From: Avena insularis
Taxonomy: Eukaryota; Streptophyta; Magnoliopsida; Poales; Poaceae
Assembly: GCA_023614405.1 (NCBI GenBank)
Contig: CM042689.1
Span: 280,867,533-280,931,532 of the forward strand
Direction: 5' to 3'
DNA length: 64,000 nucleotides
Every line of letters starts with the position of its first letter. Position 1 is the first letter of the stretch. A program made the translations under genes and the position numbers. Positions 1 to 11,498 of the stretch are shown here, piece after piece. A model generated the notes under the pieces. The model had not been told where the DNA came from and did not search any database. It saw only the letters and a list, made by a program, of their open reading frames with translations.

Positions 1-3000
1 TTCGGGGGAAATTTGTTAAAACATGTATTTGAATTTCAAATATGAAATTCAAATGAATTTATAAAATTCACAAATAGGAATTGGAAATATTTAATAACTT
101 GAAATAAAATGATTAGAAAAATGATATAAAAAGGATTCTTTATATTATTATACATATAGTATTATATTGAACTTTTACAACAGATAAATAAAAGTAAAGT
201 ATTAGGAAACAAATAATTAGGAAAAAGAATTACATAATTGAAAAATAACAGAATTCTTTATTACAACAAAATATATATGACATTGTCTTTACAAAAGAAT
301 TGTAAAATAAAAATGAAATAAGTAAACTTTATTGAATTGAATACAATAATACAATGTTTTTACAATATTTAAAACAGAAAAATAAACTACAATATTTATT
401 ACAAAGAAATTCCTAAGCTACTGTTCACTTATGTCCTTCAACAGTTGACATTATCTTCTTCTCTTCATTTCCTGAAAAAACAACAAAAAGAAAAAGAAAA
501 CAAAACAAAAACAAAATAAAAGAATGATTAGTTGGTTAGTTTTCCTCTCAGAAGTGAATAGTGAAATGCACTGTTAAAAATTCATCATTGAGATAATCTG
601 TAAGGGGCAAGTTTCACCAAATAGTAGCATATGTTCATATCAGTATTTCTGTCCTCAGTACAACATCATTGGCTTAAGGGCAAGTTTCACCAAAGCCAGA
701 TAAGAAGGTAAAGAGGTAAAACATCAGTAAATATCAAGCTTTTACTTGATCTGATCCCCAACCCACAACATGCAAGCAGACTGCTCACTCACCAGCATGC
801 ACTAGTGTGCTATCAACACCACAACAGCAGCCAATGCACATAAAAGGGGTAACACAGCCGTAGCAGCTCAGCTAGAGCTAATCCAAATATCTCTATAGCA
901 CATCAACACACACCCCAGCTTATTTCTTAGCACTAGAGCTCCCAAGCCCACACATAAACAACCACAAGATCACAAATCTAGACCAGCACCATCAACCAGC
1001 TCTAGTTGCTTTCTAGAGCCATCCAAGAGCTAGTACAAGGAGAAATTCAAGGCCATGCCACAGTTGTATTAGGAGCACAAGGATAAGATCAGGAGCACTA
1101 GGAGAAGGATAAACAACAGCTTAAGCTAAAATCCAGTATCAACAAGGTGTGAAGGTGGAGCAAGCCATCAAACCAATTAGTAGTTGATTAGGAACAACTA
1201 CCAGCATACCGGCCATGGGGTAGCAACCACTCTACAGGAAACAGGTTGATCTTTAAGATCTGTATTTAGCTTTTGCATAAGCATCTTGGGAAAATAAAGG
1301 GAATAATCCACATCAAACCAATTCCTCTACCCTTCAACTAGATGATCATCTAGGAGGATTGGAGGAGGGTTTTCTCTTAGATCTACATAGAGATGCTACG
1401 TATTTTCCTCATAGAGAATTAGAAAGATACATCATAATCTCTATTCTTATTTAGAGTTTGGCCTTAGACTTTGCATCATAGGCCAGGTATATGATCTTAT
1501 CAAGTGTTAGTCAATTAAGCTCACATCAGGTCATGCAAATAGGATCTGTCACTGTGCACACTCCAAAATGGAGGCCCCACAGTGACAGTCTGATACACAA
1601 TATCTATTATAATGTATCATCACCCAAAATAATCATTTAGATATCTTAGATAAACAAACCTATCATTTTCCTAGTAGAAGACTCTAGGAATCAATGGTAC
1701 ACTTTACTTTACTATCAACAAAGATAGTAAACCAAATCACCACCATCATCATATATGCACCTGAACCAAGGATCCACATCTTTTGTCAAAGAAGCCAACC
1801 AAAAATTGAAAGGGACTAATTCATATCATTTTCTTAGGCATTAACCCTAAGAATCAAGTATATATATGTTCAGAATCTCATTTAGTAAAGAATTCAAATC
1901 ATCTTCCTAATAATTGTAGGAATCATTTAAATTATTGCTGTCATATGGATAGAGTAATCATATTGACCATCCATTTACACTTACCAATATTACCCAAATA
2001 ATCTTTATCATTTTCCTAGCAGTAATTCTAGAATGAAAGCAACACCTTATTTCACTGTCAGTTCTGACAGGAAACAAAGCATTTTCCTAGAAAGTGTTTC
2101 TAGGAATCATTTTAGTGTATTCTCCATGGTCATATAATGTCAGAAGCCACTAGTTACTTGCATCCAACATCAACTTCAAACAAATATTATTTCCAAATCA
2201 TTTTCCTAACCAACACAATTAGGAATCAGTGTCAATAGTTCTTAACTGTCAACATGAACTAGCAGATGTTCAGATCAACAAATATTCCAACTAGATAAAA
2301 TCCAAACCAATGGTTTGAATTTTCATGTCTACTGTAATCATCGAGAAGGGTTTATCAGATCAATTCCTTAGCAAGACAATTAGGAAACGTCCTAGCACTC
2401 TGAGGGTTCTTACCAACAAAACCAAGATTCAATCAAGCCATCTAATGAATATTATCTGTCAACTACATAAAGCTATAGAAGATATTACCAGGGTTCCGGA
2501 ATTTTCACTAGAAGAGGGTAAGAGTAAAATATGTAGAGAGGGGTGAAGGAGTGCCTACCTGGGACGAGTCTAAGATCGCCGGTGAAATGGCAATTGTGGC
2601 GACGGCAGAGAGACGAAGCTCAACATGGCGATACATCCACACAAGGAGAGCCATGGCGTTGCACTGCCTCAGCCCACACCACTAGCAAGGCCTAGCATCC
2701 GAACGCCCTCTCCATATCACTGGGATTGCCGAGAACCTCGCCGTCCCGCCGGAGTAATGGCAGAAAGGGGAATTAGGGTTTAGGGATGGTGGTGGGCACG
2801 TAGGGGCATGAGACACGAATCGAATTGGGTAGGCTGGTGAAGCTTTAACAGGCGCGTCGAGCAGGGCCATTGGCACCGGCTGGGGAGGCCAAGCTCGATG
2901 GAATCTGGCGACGCAACATCGGTCGCTAGCATGAGAACAAGGGGAGCACAGGAGAAGAGGAACATCGGGGTGATGGGGCGAGATGTGGGCTAGGTCGGTT

Positions 3001-5938
3001 TGACCGATCCAGTACCCCAGCTGGTCTAACTCACCCATTTGCTGAAATGCCAGGCCCACCATAAAATAGAATAAAACTAATAATTACCAAAATAGCCTCA
3101 ATATAATATTAATTGTATAAAAGTAAATAAAAATTCCAAAAATACATATAATATGTCAAAATGATCATAACAATAAAATATATCTAATAAAAATATAACT
3201 TTATTTATTTAAAATAAATATAAAGAACATAAATATTAACATCATTAAATCCTAAGTAAAATTTAATAAAATAATAAAAACTCCTAAAAATAAATAAAAA
3301 TCATTTTGTGTATAAAAATGGCTCTACTATTTTATAAAAAAAATACTAACTTAGAGTTTTACAAATAAAATATAAATCAAATATTTAAAAACACTTAATT
3401 CTTTGAAGAATTTTATAAAAATAAAGGTAATACTTAAAAATAAAGAAAATTCATTTTTAAGATCTTGAATGAATATATTTTACTAGAAAATACTATATAT
3501 ATATTATTCTAGAAAATTTAAATAACATTAGATAATAAAACTCATTTACTTATTTAACTAAAATAATATAACCACTTTGTTAATTCTGTAAAATTATTTA
3601 CTAAGAAAGAAATAATCACATTTCTTAGTAAAAGCACTAAATCCTTTAAAATTAATTATTAAGTATAATTCTATAATCATAATTCATAATAAAAATTAAG
3701 TATAACTATTAACTTTTAAATACTCTTATTAGATCTTAAATTCAAATAAAACTCCTTTTAAATAAATATTATCTATCACTCATGTATAAGATGGTGAATA
3801 TTGTTCATCTCTTAATCACTCTTAAAATGATTCTAAACTCTAACAAATTTATAAGATCATCTAATTATGCTCCCATGAACAAGATACATGTTTTAAATTC
3901 ATCTTTTACTTACATTAAAAGAGATCATCCATAATCATATTTGTCAAAACCCTAAAACTAGATGATATTCTAAAACTCATTATATCTTAAAATTCATTTC
4001 TATTTTTATAGTTAACTTTGGTCTAAACAATCATAAACATATCATTTGAAGTTTATTCATGTTTTTAAAGTCAACTTTAGTCACTTGTATCATCAACTAA
4101 AATATGATAACTCAACATCATTTGTAACCCTCACAGACCCTAATGTAAAACCTAATAACCCTTAAGACTAATTAACCTTAACTAAATACTAGTTTCTTCA
4201 AATGTTATTCTTTTTGCCACTTCACACAAACAAGTCTATAATAGTTCCTTCAGCTCTGAAGAACTCAACCCAAGAACTTCTTATCCTAGTCACCAGAGAA
4301 CAATTAATCATAATCACATTACTATATCCGTACTTGTATATTTTGGATTGCTAACACTTAAGTTCCTTATAAATGCCATCTCTTATGAAATAAACTTAAA
4401 GATAAACCCAATCTTAAAGAAGATACCTAAGATCAACTTATTTAAAATACTAATGGTTTCACTTTGGGAATTATAAAACTGCATAGAATTATTTATGCAT
4501 AATGGCATCTTGCTTCTTTAAACATTAGTACTTACCGGACCAATGATGATGATTTTAGATATTGGATCTTCTATTATCTCAAAGACCGTGAGTGCATAAT
4601 ATTGCAATCACAAAAGGCAAGTTCACACTTGCTCATGTCCTTTGATTATTTTCTGTAATGTTTTTTGCAAATCCAGTGTTGTCATCACCTGCATTTCAAA
4701 AAGGTCAGAAAACACTATTTTCATAATAATATCATTATAGGTTAATTACCATGAGGTAATAACCTTCTATGGAAGTTCCGGTGGTAAAGGAACATATTAT
4801 CTAGGACTTAACAACCAATGTCGCCAGTGATTCTTGCGCCGTATATTACGCGTTAACCATGAGATTTGGAATGGGACAGAGAAGTCAGCTGGATCGGCTC
4901 TCTCTCACATGCCAACGGATGACCGGGCCGTTGTTGCAACTCCTCTTGTAGAGGGTTAGCAGGTTATGGGTGGGATCCCTCAACGTCCCACGGCTTCTGG
5001 TATCTATGAGGGTTGTACACCTTAGACTGATAATGGAAACAAGTTTTATCCTAGGTCCGATGTGCAATCCGTCGGGTATGCGGGGTCGCGGAGAAGGACA
5101 GTGATTGGCTTGGATCTTAGTCTGGGTCTCACACCAAGGAAGTGTGAACGAGCCTATAACTCGAATGTGTAACAAAGCTAAGATCTCTCATGGGTAAAGT
5201 GACGCACCTCTGCAGAGTGTAAGAACCATAACTTGTTACTCTCTGTTCCGGGAAGGAGTTGCGAATGCTGCGGGAAAGGAACTCCATGAAAGTTCTGGTA
5301 AACCAGTGATGGCTAATGGACATAGCTTTTTAGAATAAAATCAACCTTTGAAGAAATGTTTACGAAAACTTGCATTGCCTACGACCTATGGTCTGTGGCT
5401 GTAGATAGTGCATCAAACACTTCTCTTTAGTGAACTTGCTGAGTATGCTCATACTCAACATATCTTATTAACCCTTGCTAGATCTCGGAGAAACCAATGG
5501 CGTTCCCAGGAAATAAGTTACTTGAAGAGTTGAAGATATCTGATGGAGATCAACGGAGTCGAAGACCTTACTAGAAGCTATCGGAGACAAGATGAAGCGT
5601 AGAATATCAATAAAACTCCTAGAATCTAAAACCTACTTCTGTAGAACAGGACTATAGAAGCACTTTCATGCCTTATATATATACTTATAATTAGTACTCT
5701 TGAGGTAAACTCCGAATGGATCTTTCTGGTTCTTTCTATATAATATTCCTCATTGTTCGAGGAAGATTCTTTGAATCTTTTGTAATATGTTATATGTAAT
5801 CTAAAGTGTTGTCTTGTACCCACGATGTTTCTGTTGTACCACTCTGATGGATATAATTTGGATGGAACGGTGTTCCATTGGTGTTATGTCAACGACTATA
5901 GTGTACTATATCATGTAGTGGTATGCTGGGTCACCGCA
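1..5938 (+). mobile_element. Family C long LTR (3' LTR or solo LTR), left end cut by window
   Basis: AT-rich LTR with a GC-richer part near 2520-3060. Base 1 aligns with about base 75 of the C LTR starting at 32163, so the whole LTR would be about 6.0 kb. It aligns over long stretches with 24504-28891 (for example 4780-4870 with 27245-27345) and ends at the same CACCGCA terminus. No primer-binding site follows 5938, so this is a 3' or solo LTR. The flanking bases 5939-5943 (CCTCT) would be the TSD; the other copy lies outside. Small ORFs inside are not conserved between copies and are not called genes. Confidence 0.85.
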
Positions 5939-8623
5939 CCTCTCCCTCTCAAGGATACACGTGTGACCAGTGACCTCGTGCGCATCTAACACAAGCGTTT
6001 GTTTGTCTTAGCTCGCACCGTAGCATGGCCTCTGTCATCGACAGTGAGCGCCCGCCGCAAGGACCATCTCTGGTGAGGAATCGCTAGTGACTCCAAGCGC
6101 CCCTGCCTCCCCACGAGCATGTTGAGCATCAGTACTCCACGGAGAACCTGGTGAGCATCTCCTCCCTCTCCCTCGCTTCCTGCTTTGGCCGGACCACTGC
6201 ATCCCGAGCGCGCCGCCGCTCGTCGTTGACCAGCGCCGCGAGTTGATGGTTAGAGCAGCGCGAGCCGTTGGATGTAGATCGTAAGGATGCGATAGATTCA
6301 CTTAAACAAAGGGGTATGCTAGATCTATACCATGCTATCGCACTTAAATCCAACGGTCTATACTGATCGATCCATGCAAACCGTTTTTGTCCAATAAGAA
6401 TCAGCCACATGGCATGTCTATTGTTTTAAAAACAGAAACTTATCTATTAGATGTTTAGATTTGAAAAATTCATAAGTTTTAATATACATGTCCAAAATTT
6501 ACAAATTTTATATCACTGGATTCAGAAAAATGAAACCTTTGCAACCATGCCCTTTGTTTAGTGTTTTGCTTCTGTAAAAGTAGATTTTTGTAGAAACATT
6601 ATTGGGCCTATTTTGATTATAAAAGTTATTCTAAAAATGTTTTTAGGGTAAAATCTTTTGTAAATTGATAGTTTTGAACCTACTGGCCATAAAAAACCAA
6701 CTTGTATATTTAAAAGTATATTTTTTGATACTAAGTAATAAATCTTTGAAAAAAGCATTTCTAGTTAAATAAAAATGTTGATTATGGTTTAAAAATGCTT
6801 TTTGAGTAAAACCTTTGGAAAATGATTTGATTTAAACTCTCTGACCCTAAACGCTAAGTTTTCGATTTAAAAATGTATTTGATTAAACCCTAGAAAATTA
6901 TTACTTTGATTAAAGGCATTTCTAGAAAAATAAAACGTTGCTTTGATTTAAAAATGATTTTGGGTGAAACCTTTTGTAAATAGCTTTGTTTTAAAACACT
7001 TTGACCATAAAAATTAATATTGGTGTTTAAAAACATTTTGGCTAACATTAGAAATTATTCCTTTGATTAAAATCATTGCTAGCAAAACAAAAATGATTTA
7101 AATGGCCATTTTCACTAACTTGTTTTCAAATGACCTTGCTACTTTTATAAATGACCAATAGGTGTTTTAAAATGTTTATAGCCTATTAAAAACCACCTTT
7201 CCAAATAAAACAATCTTTTGCATGCTTGCATGCATTGTTTTGTTTTCTTTATTTTATGTGGTGAATTGTTTGAATGTTAGTTTTGAAATTGTGCCTTGCT
7301 TGCTTGAATTGTATTGAACCTTGAAGAGTGTGACATTTGCAAGACGAAGGAGTGAACCTATATTCTCTACCAAAAAGGCAAGTGGTGCTTCATACATTTT
7401 GTCCTATTATTTTCACTATGCATTAGTGATATTTTGAGTAGGACTTGCATGGAATTTTCTAAGTATAAGCTATGCCCTGGGAAATCCTAGTAGATGATAC
7501 CTTAGTAGAATTTTCCCTAAGTTAAGATTCTTGCTACTATTATGCTTAGCCTAGCTAGTAGAAAACAAGGGTAGATTATATTCATGTTATGTGATATTTC
7601 TAAGTCAATGACTTGTGTTTTGTCTAATAAAACAACTATGTGAATGAATCACCTGGGTGGAATGGTGTGAATGGTTTGTGTTGAGTGGTTACCTAGGTCC
7701 CATATTCATGGCCTACCCTAGTGTATCTCACTTGTGGAAAGCCACCCAGGAACAAAGATATTTGAGATGTCAAATGTTAAGAAGCTTCAAGTGCAGCCAC
7801 ATGGCAATATGGGTTCTGCCTGGATCATATAGGTTGCAATAACTTAGGCAGATGGACAGTTGGTGGTAAGGGATGATAGGTTTGGAACACGTCCATTTTG
7901 GTCTAAGGGAAGGCTTCTGAAAGATCTTGTCTCGATGCATGTCGAGTCTTGTGGGGAAAGTGCACCACCTCTCGAGAGAGTAAAATCTAAGTACTTAGCG
8001 GTGTCCCCGGTAATGGACAATTTGAGCATGAAGACATGGAAGCTATCAAGGATATCCTCATCCCAATTTCTAAGTTAAAAGCTTGTGGTTGAACAAGGGT
8101 TAAAGGATCACCAATTTCTATTGGTAGATGCCTTGGGTGACTTTTTGACAAACAAAAACTTAGTGTTTTCAAATGATAAGGATAATCCATTTTGAGCAAA
8201 TCAAGCCTAAGCTCCACTTAGCCAAATTGCATATAGATGATAGATACCACTATTCTACCATAGTATCACTTGCCAATACAATTCAAATGTATTGACCCTT
8301 GTGGCTGTAACTTATTATGTTGCAGGTTTGTTTGATGTTAGTGAAGTGTGTTGAATAGGATGACAAGTCTACAACCAACATGATTGCATGTGGCACTTTG
8401 AAGATGAAGGATTCCATGTTACATAGTTATTTCTGCTGCACTGTAATGAGATAGCCAAATGAGCTATGTAAGATGTAATGAATTATTTTATTCCTGGTTA
8501 TAAAGTTGTATTATGACCTTTGTTTCTTGATATTACATCTTAAACTGTGGATGCTAGCTATTGATCTAGGGACTAGCATTGTAAACACAGGGGTCTCTAC
8601 CTTATCACGTTGGGACCGCTACA
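5939..8623 (+). mobile_element. Family F LTR remnant, 5' part missing
   Basis: From about 6100 this aligns with the downstream two thirds of the element A LTR (7640-7760 matches 43020-43140), and its end closely matches the end of the solo LTR at 57608-58436 (shared 'gggactagcattgtaaacacagg'-like stretch before a terminal ACA). It ends at 8623 and continues into D' LTR sequence (TTAAATAGAGGC after removing the hAT-like insertion). The upstream boundary is the insertion point of the 1-5938 LTR, so the start of this F LTR lies left of the window. No gene is seen. Confidence 0.7.
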
Positions 8624-8629
8624 TTAAAT
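8622..8629. repeat. Target-site duplication of hAT-like element, left copy
   Basis: CATTAAAT, identical to 8956-8963 on the other side of the element. Confidence 0.75.
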
Positions 8630-8955
8630 CGTACTGGCCTGCACCAGGTAATCAAAGCAAGACTGGGCCCCCATTTGTTAGGGGCCCCAACCACGTACAT
8701 ACAGCCATGCCCTCTTCTTAGAAAAATAACGTGAACAGAATCAGCCCACTAGCAGCTGAGGCCTTTTAAGCCTGATGCATGTACATGTGCACGGTGAACA
8801 GCTATATATTGATTCTAGAACGACCGTTTAAAAAAACTATGTTCATATTTACTCATAAACTTCTATTGAAATAATATAAAAACACCTTCATTATTTGTGT
8901 ATAGGGGCCTCTTTTTTTCTTGCACCGGGGCCCCCATATGTCAGGGCCGGCCCTG
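8630..8955. mobile_element. Small non-autonomous hAT-like element (MITE) with 8-bp TSD
   Basis: A 326-bp segment lies between two perfect copies of CATTAAAT at 8622-8629 and 8956-8963, the 8-bp TSD expected for hAT elements. The right end reads, on the minus strand, CAGGGCCGGCCCTG, a hAT-type terminus. The left end (from 8630) is a degenerate counterpart containing GGCCTGCACC. GGGGCCCC-rich stretches lie just inside both ends. There is no ORF. The TSD spans the terminal CA of the F LTR and adjoining D' sequence, so this insertion is younger than that junction. Confidence 0.75.
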
Positions 8956-8963
8956 CATTAAAT
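8956..8963. repeat. Target-site duplication of hAT-like element, right copy
   Basis: CATTAAAT, identical to 8622-8629. The ATTAAAT part is also original D-family LTR sequence, as seen in the copy at about 35354. Confidence 0.75.
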
Positions 8964-9626
8964 AGAGGCATAAACCACTATCTAGCATAAATACCCCCTC
9001 TTGGAGTCACTAGCATCTACTTGGCCAAGATAGCTACTAGAAATGAAGATCATGCAAGATCATAAAAAACACAGACATGATAGAATCAATAAGACAAAAC
9101 CATTAATCAATCTGACATAGTAATCTCAATATCCATCGGATCCCTGCAAACACAACATGCATGATTACAAATAGATGATCTTGATCATGAACGGAGCTCA
9201 CAAGGTCTAAACATGGTAGAACAAAGGAGGAGATACAACCATCTAGCTACTACATGGACCCGTAGTACAAGGTCGAACTACTCACACTTCATACCGGAGG
9301 TTGGCACGATGAAGAAGAAGGCCTCCGAGATGATCTCCCCTCCGACAGGGTGCCGAGAAGAGCTTCAGATCCCCCTGATCTAGGGACGATGGTGGCGGTG
9401 GCTACAGACAGTTTCATGGAATATTGATCGGGTACTTAGGGTTTTGGCATCGGGGGTATTTATAGGCGAAGAGGCGATGCAGGGGGCGGACAGGGTGTTC
9501 ACACCCCCAGGCGCAGCTAACCCTAGCCCGCGCCGCCAGGGGGTCTCGCCCCCTGGTGCCTCCCCTCCGTCTCATATTCTCGATCCGTATTCCCCACGGT
9601 AAAATATTGACTTTGGCTTTTATCCC
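8964..9626 (-). mobile_element. Family D LTR (D'), downstream half, split by CACTA
   Basis: This aligns with 35361-36022 of the D 3' LTR at nearly constant spacing and continues at 24300 after the CACTA element. Orientation is minus: the LTR start (TGATACGTCGG on the minus strand) is at 24503. The missing left part of the LTR lies beyond the F remnant, outside the window. No gene. Confidence 0.85.
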
Positions 9627-9646
9627 CTACAAGGAAACCCCCCCTA
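9627..9646 (+). repeat. CACTA left terminal inverted repeat
   Basis: CTACAAGGAAACCCCCCCTA pairs imperfectly with the reverse complement of 24281-24299. Canonical elements begin CACTAC; here the first two bases are absent or diverged. Confidence 0.65.
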
Positions 9647-9900
9647 TACCAATACATACTCTGCAACGATCAAATTATGTGTTGCATTTTTTTGTATGGA
9701 TACGTATATATGCGTTGCTGTCCATATCCGTTCTCCGCTATACATGCAGCAACTGATACCATGCATTGCCGTTGGTATGTGTTCTCCACCATGCATACAA
9801 CAACAGATATATGCGCGTTGTAATATATGTGTTGCAATTTTATTGTGACCATAATTCTGTTTGCCAATAGGTGGCCTTGTTTGACAATATGGCATGAGCA
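9647..9900. repeat. CACTA left subterminal repeats (GCGTTGC-like)
   Basis: Short motifs of the form GYGTTGC or its complement recur (about 9661, 9681, 9711, 9766, 9812, 9830) and reappear at 24125-24285. Subterminal motif arrays bind the TNP1-type protein in En/Spm; that role is inferred here from position. Confidence 0.55.
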
Positions 9901-11498
9901 AGCGGCCATGGGGAATTAGAAGGGGAAGGCCATGTCGTCAAGACTAGTCCCTCGAAGAGAAGATGGAATTTTCTTTTCAATCTAAGGAGTATGATCGGTC
10001 GACAGTAGACAAACCAGGTTTACCTTTCCTTATCCAAACATAGTTTTTCTTCAACTTGTTTGTAACATAGAAGTCATCAAAACTGGTTCTGCTAAAAACT
10101 CATTTCCTATAAACCTGCCCCTAAAATTTGTTATCCAAACAACCACTTAATGTGTTGTCACTTTTTATACAAAAGGCTATTTTTTCTAAAACAGGAGATA
10201 CCCCTGCAAAAGAGCAAGTCCACGTACCTGAAAACATCCCGGTGGCACCCTGCACATCGCCCCCTCCTTCCGCGTCCCCGACCCCGCCCTTCCTCTCCCC
10301 TACACATCAGGGCGGTGGAGGCCTCCCCTATCCATCCCCGGGAGAAACCGCCCGCTGCAGATTTTTCCCTCCCGCCACCACGCGTGTCGCCCAGGTTTGT
10401 CCCCGCCCTCGTTTCTCTTCTATTTCGCACGTATCGAGCTTGAATTTGAGCTCTAGATGCACTGGCATGGTGGGATTGGAGAGGAAGAACTTCTTAATTC
10501 GCTTCCGTAGACACCCACGAGCACGCATAAAGAACTCGCGGACACTCATCTTTCCGCTCGATTTGGATGGAGCCGGTACGGCAGCCGTAGTAACGCGCGC
10601 CCATGCCTGGGCCTCTGCTCCATGCGTGTTCAGACTGCTGTTCTCTCTTTGAGTCCCGCCTGTGCGTGAGTTGAGCGAGCGATGCTCAAGCATATGGTAG
10701 ATCGAGCGCTTGTTCAGTTTTTGCTGAAGCATAAGCATGTCACCTTGGTAGAATTTTTAATCTACAAATAGAGGTACACGGTATACATGCATGGACGCGA
10801 GTAGACCAAAATGCATTTGTACAACAGTTTGTTCCTACATTTTTCCTGTTAGTTTTTCTATCAACTGTTCAATCCTGTCAAATTGCTGTTCAATTTCTGT
10901 AAAAATATGAATTGCTGTCAAATTATGCCCTGCTTGTGTTGAATAAATTTTAGTGAGTTGTATATGTATGCAGTTTGATTTGATGGCCGATTCATTTTTT
11001 TCTAAACTCCATCGGTTGTTGCAGCCACATCGGTCTGGTGGCGGCAGCGCTGCTGCAACTTCATCACGTCTGCGCCATCCTCTCCTGACCCCTCCTCTTC
11101 TAATCCAATCCGTCGCCAGTCGGCAATACCGCAAGTCATCAGTCGTAATCATCTTCCCGATTCCTCCTCTTTCTCTTGATCCTCCATGCCTAGTCCAATT
11201 CTCTAACTCAAGTCGCTACTGGTCGATCCTGTGCACACCAGGCTGGTGTCGGCAGGTCACAAAACGAGTTCATCAGGTCAGCGCCTTCCTCTCTCGATCC
11301 ATACTTTTTTGCCCAATTTGAAATTGATGCAGCTGAGAATTGAGGATTTTAATACCGGGTGATACAGATTAATATGTATCAAATCTCTTATACAATGGAT
11401 AAATTTATTTTTCAAATGTATGGTCTCGAAATAAATTGCATTAAAATGAACTACACCTGAACCTCATTCATGTTACTGATCTCTTTATGTAGTGTGGT
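9901..11498 (+). other. CACTA 5' non-coding region and leader of the transposase gene
   Basis: No supported gene. A GC-rich stretch at about 10230-10640 looks like promoter or 5' leader sequence; open frames there occur in several overlapping frames and show no family resemblance. Around 11164-11310 lies a leader unit (CCTCCTCT... TCTCTAACTCAA... CGAGTTCATCAGGTCAG) related to the repeats at 18194-18480. CAG|GTCAG resembles a splice donor, so a non-coding first exon is possible. Confidence 0.4.
11164..11310 (+). promoter_or_regulatory. Leader repeat unit upstream of TNP2-type gene
   Basis: Shares 'TCTCTAACTCAA' and 'AACGAGTTCATCAGGTCAG', then a pyrimidine-rich CCTCTCTCGATCC stretch, with 18246-18360 upstream of the second gene. 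Probably a common 5' leader or promoter module, possibly an untranslated exon with donor at CAG|GTCAG (inference). Confidence 0.45.

Noticed and set aside
2325..2546. 73-codon open frame in the left LTR
   Set aside because: Lies inside the family C LTR, is not kept in the copy around 24700-25050, and shows no domain.
2682..3062. Overlapping minus-strand frames in a GC-rich block
   Set aside because: Chance frames in the GC-rich part of an LTR; the equivalent block at 25036-25620 has different frames.
10128..10652. 174-codon frame near the start of the CACTA element
   Set aside because: Pro/Ser-rich in one frame, but good frames exist on both strands of the same GC-rich DNA; more likely promoter or leader sequence.
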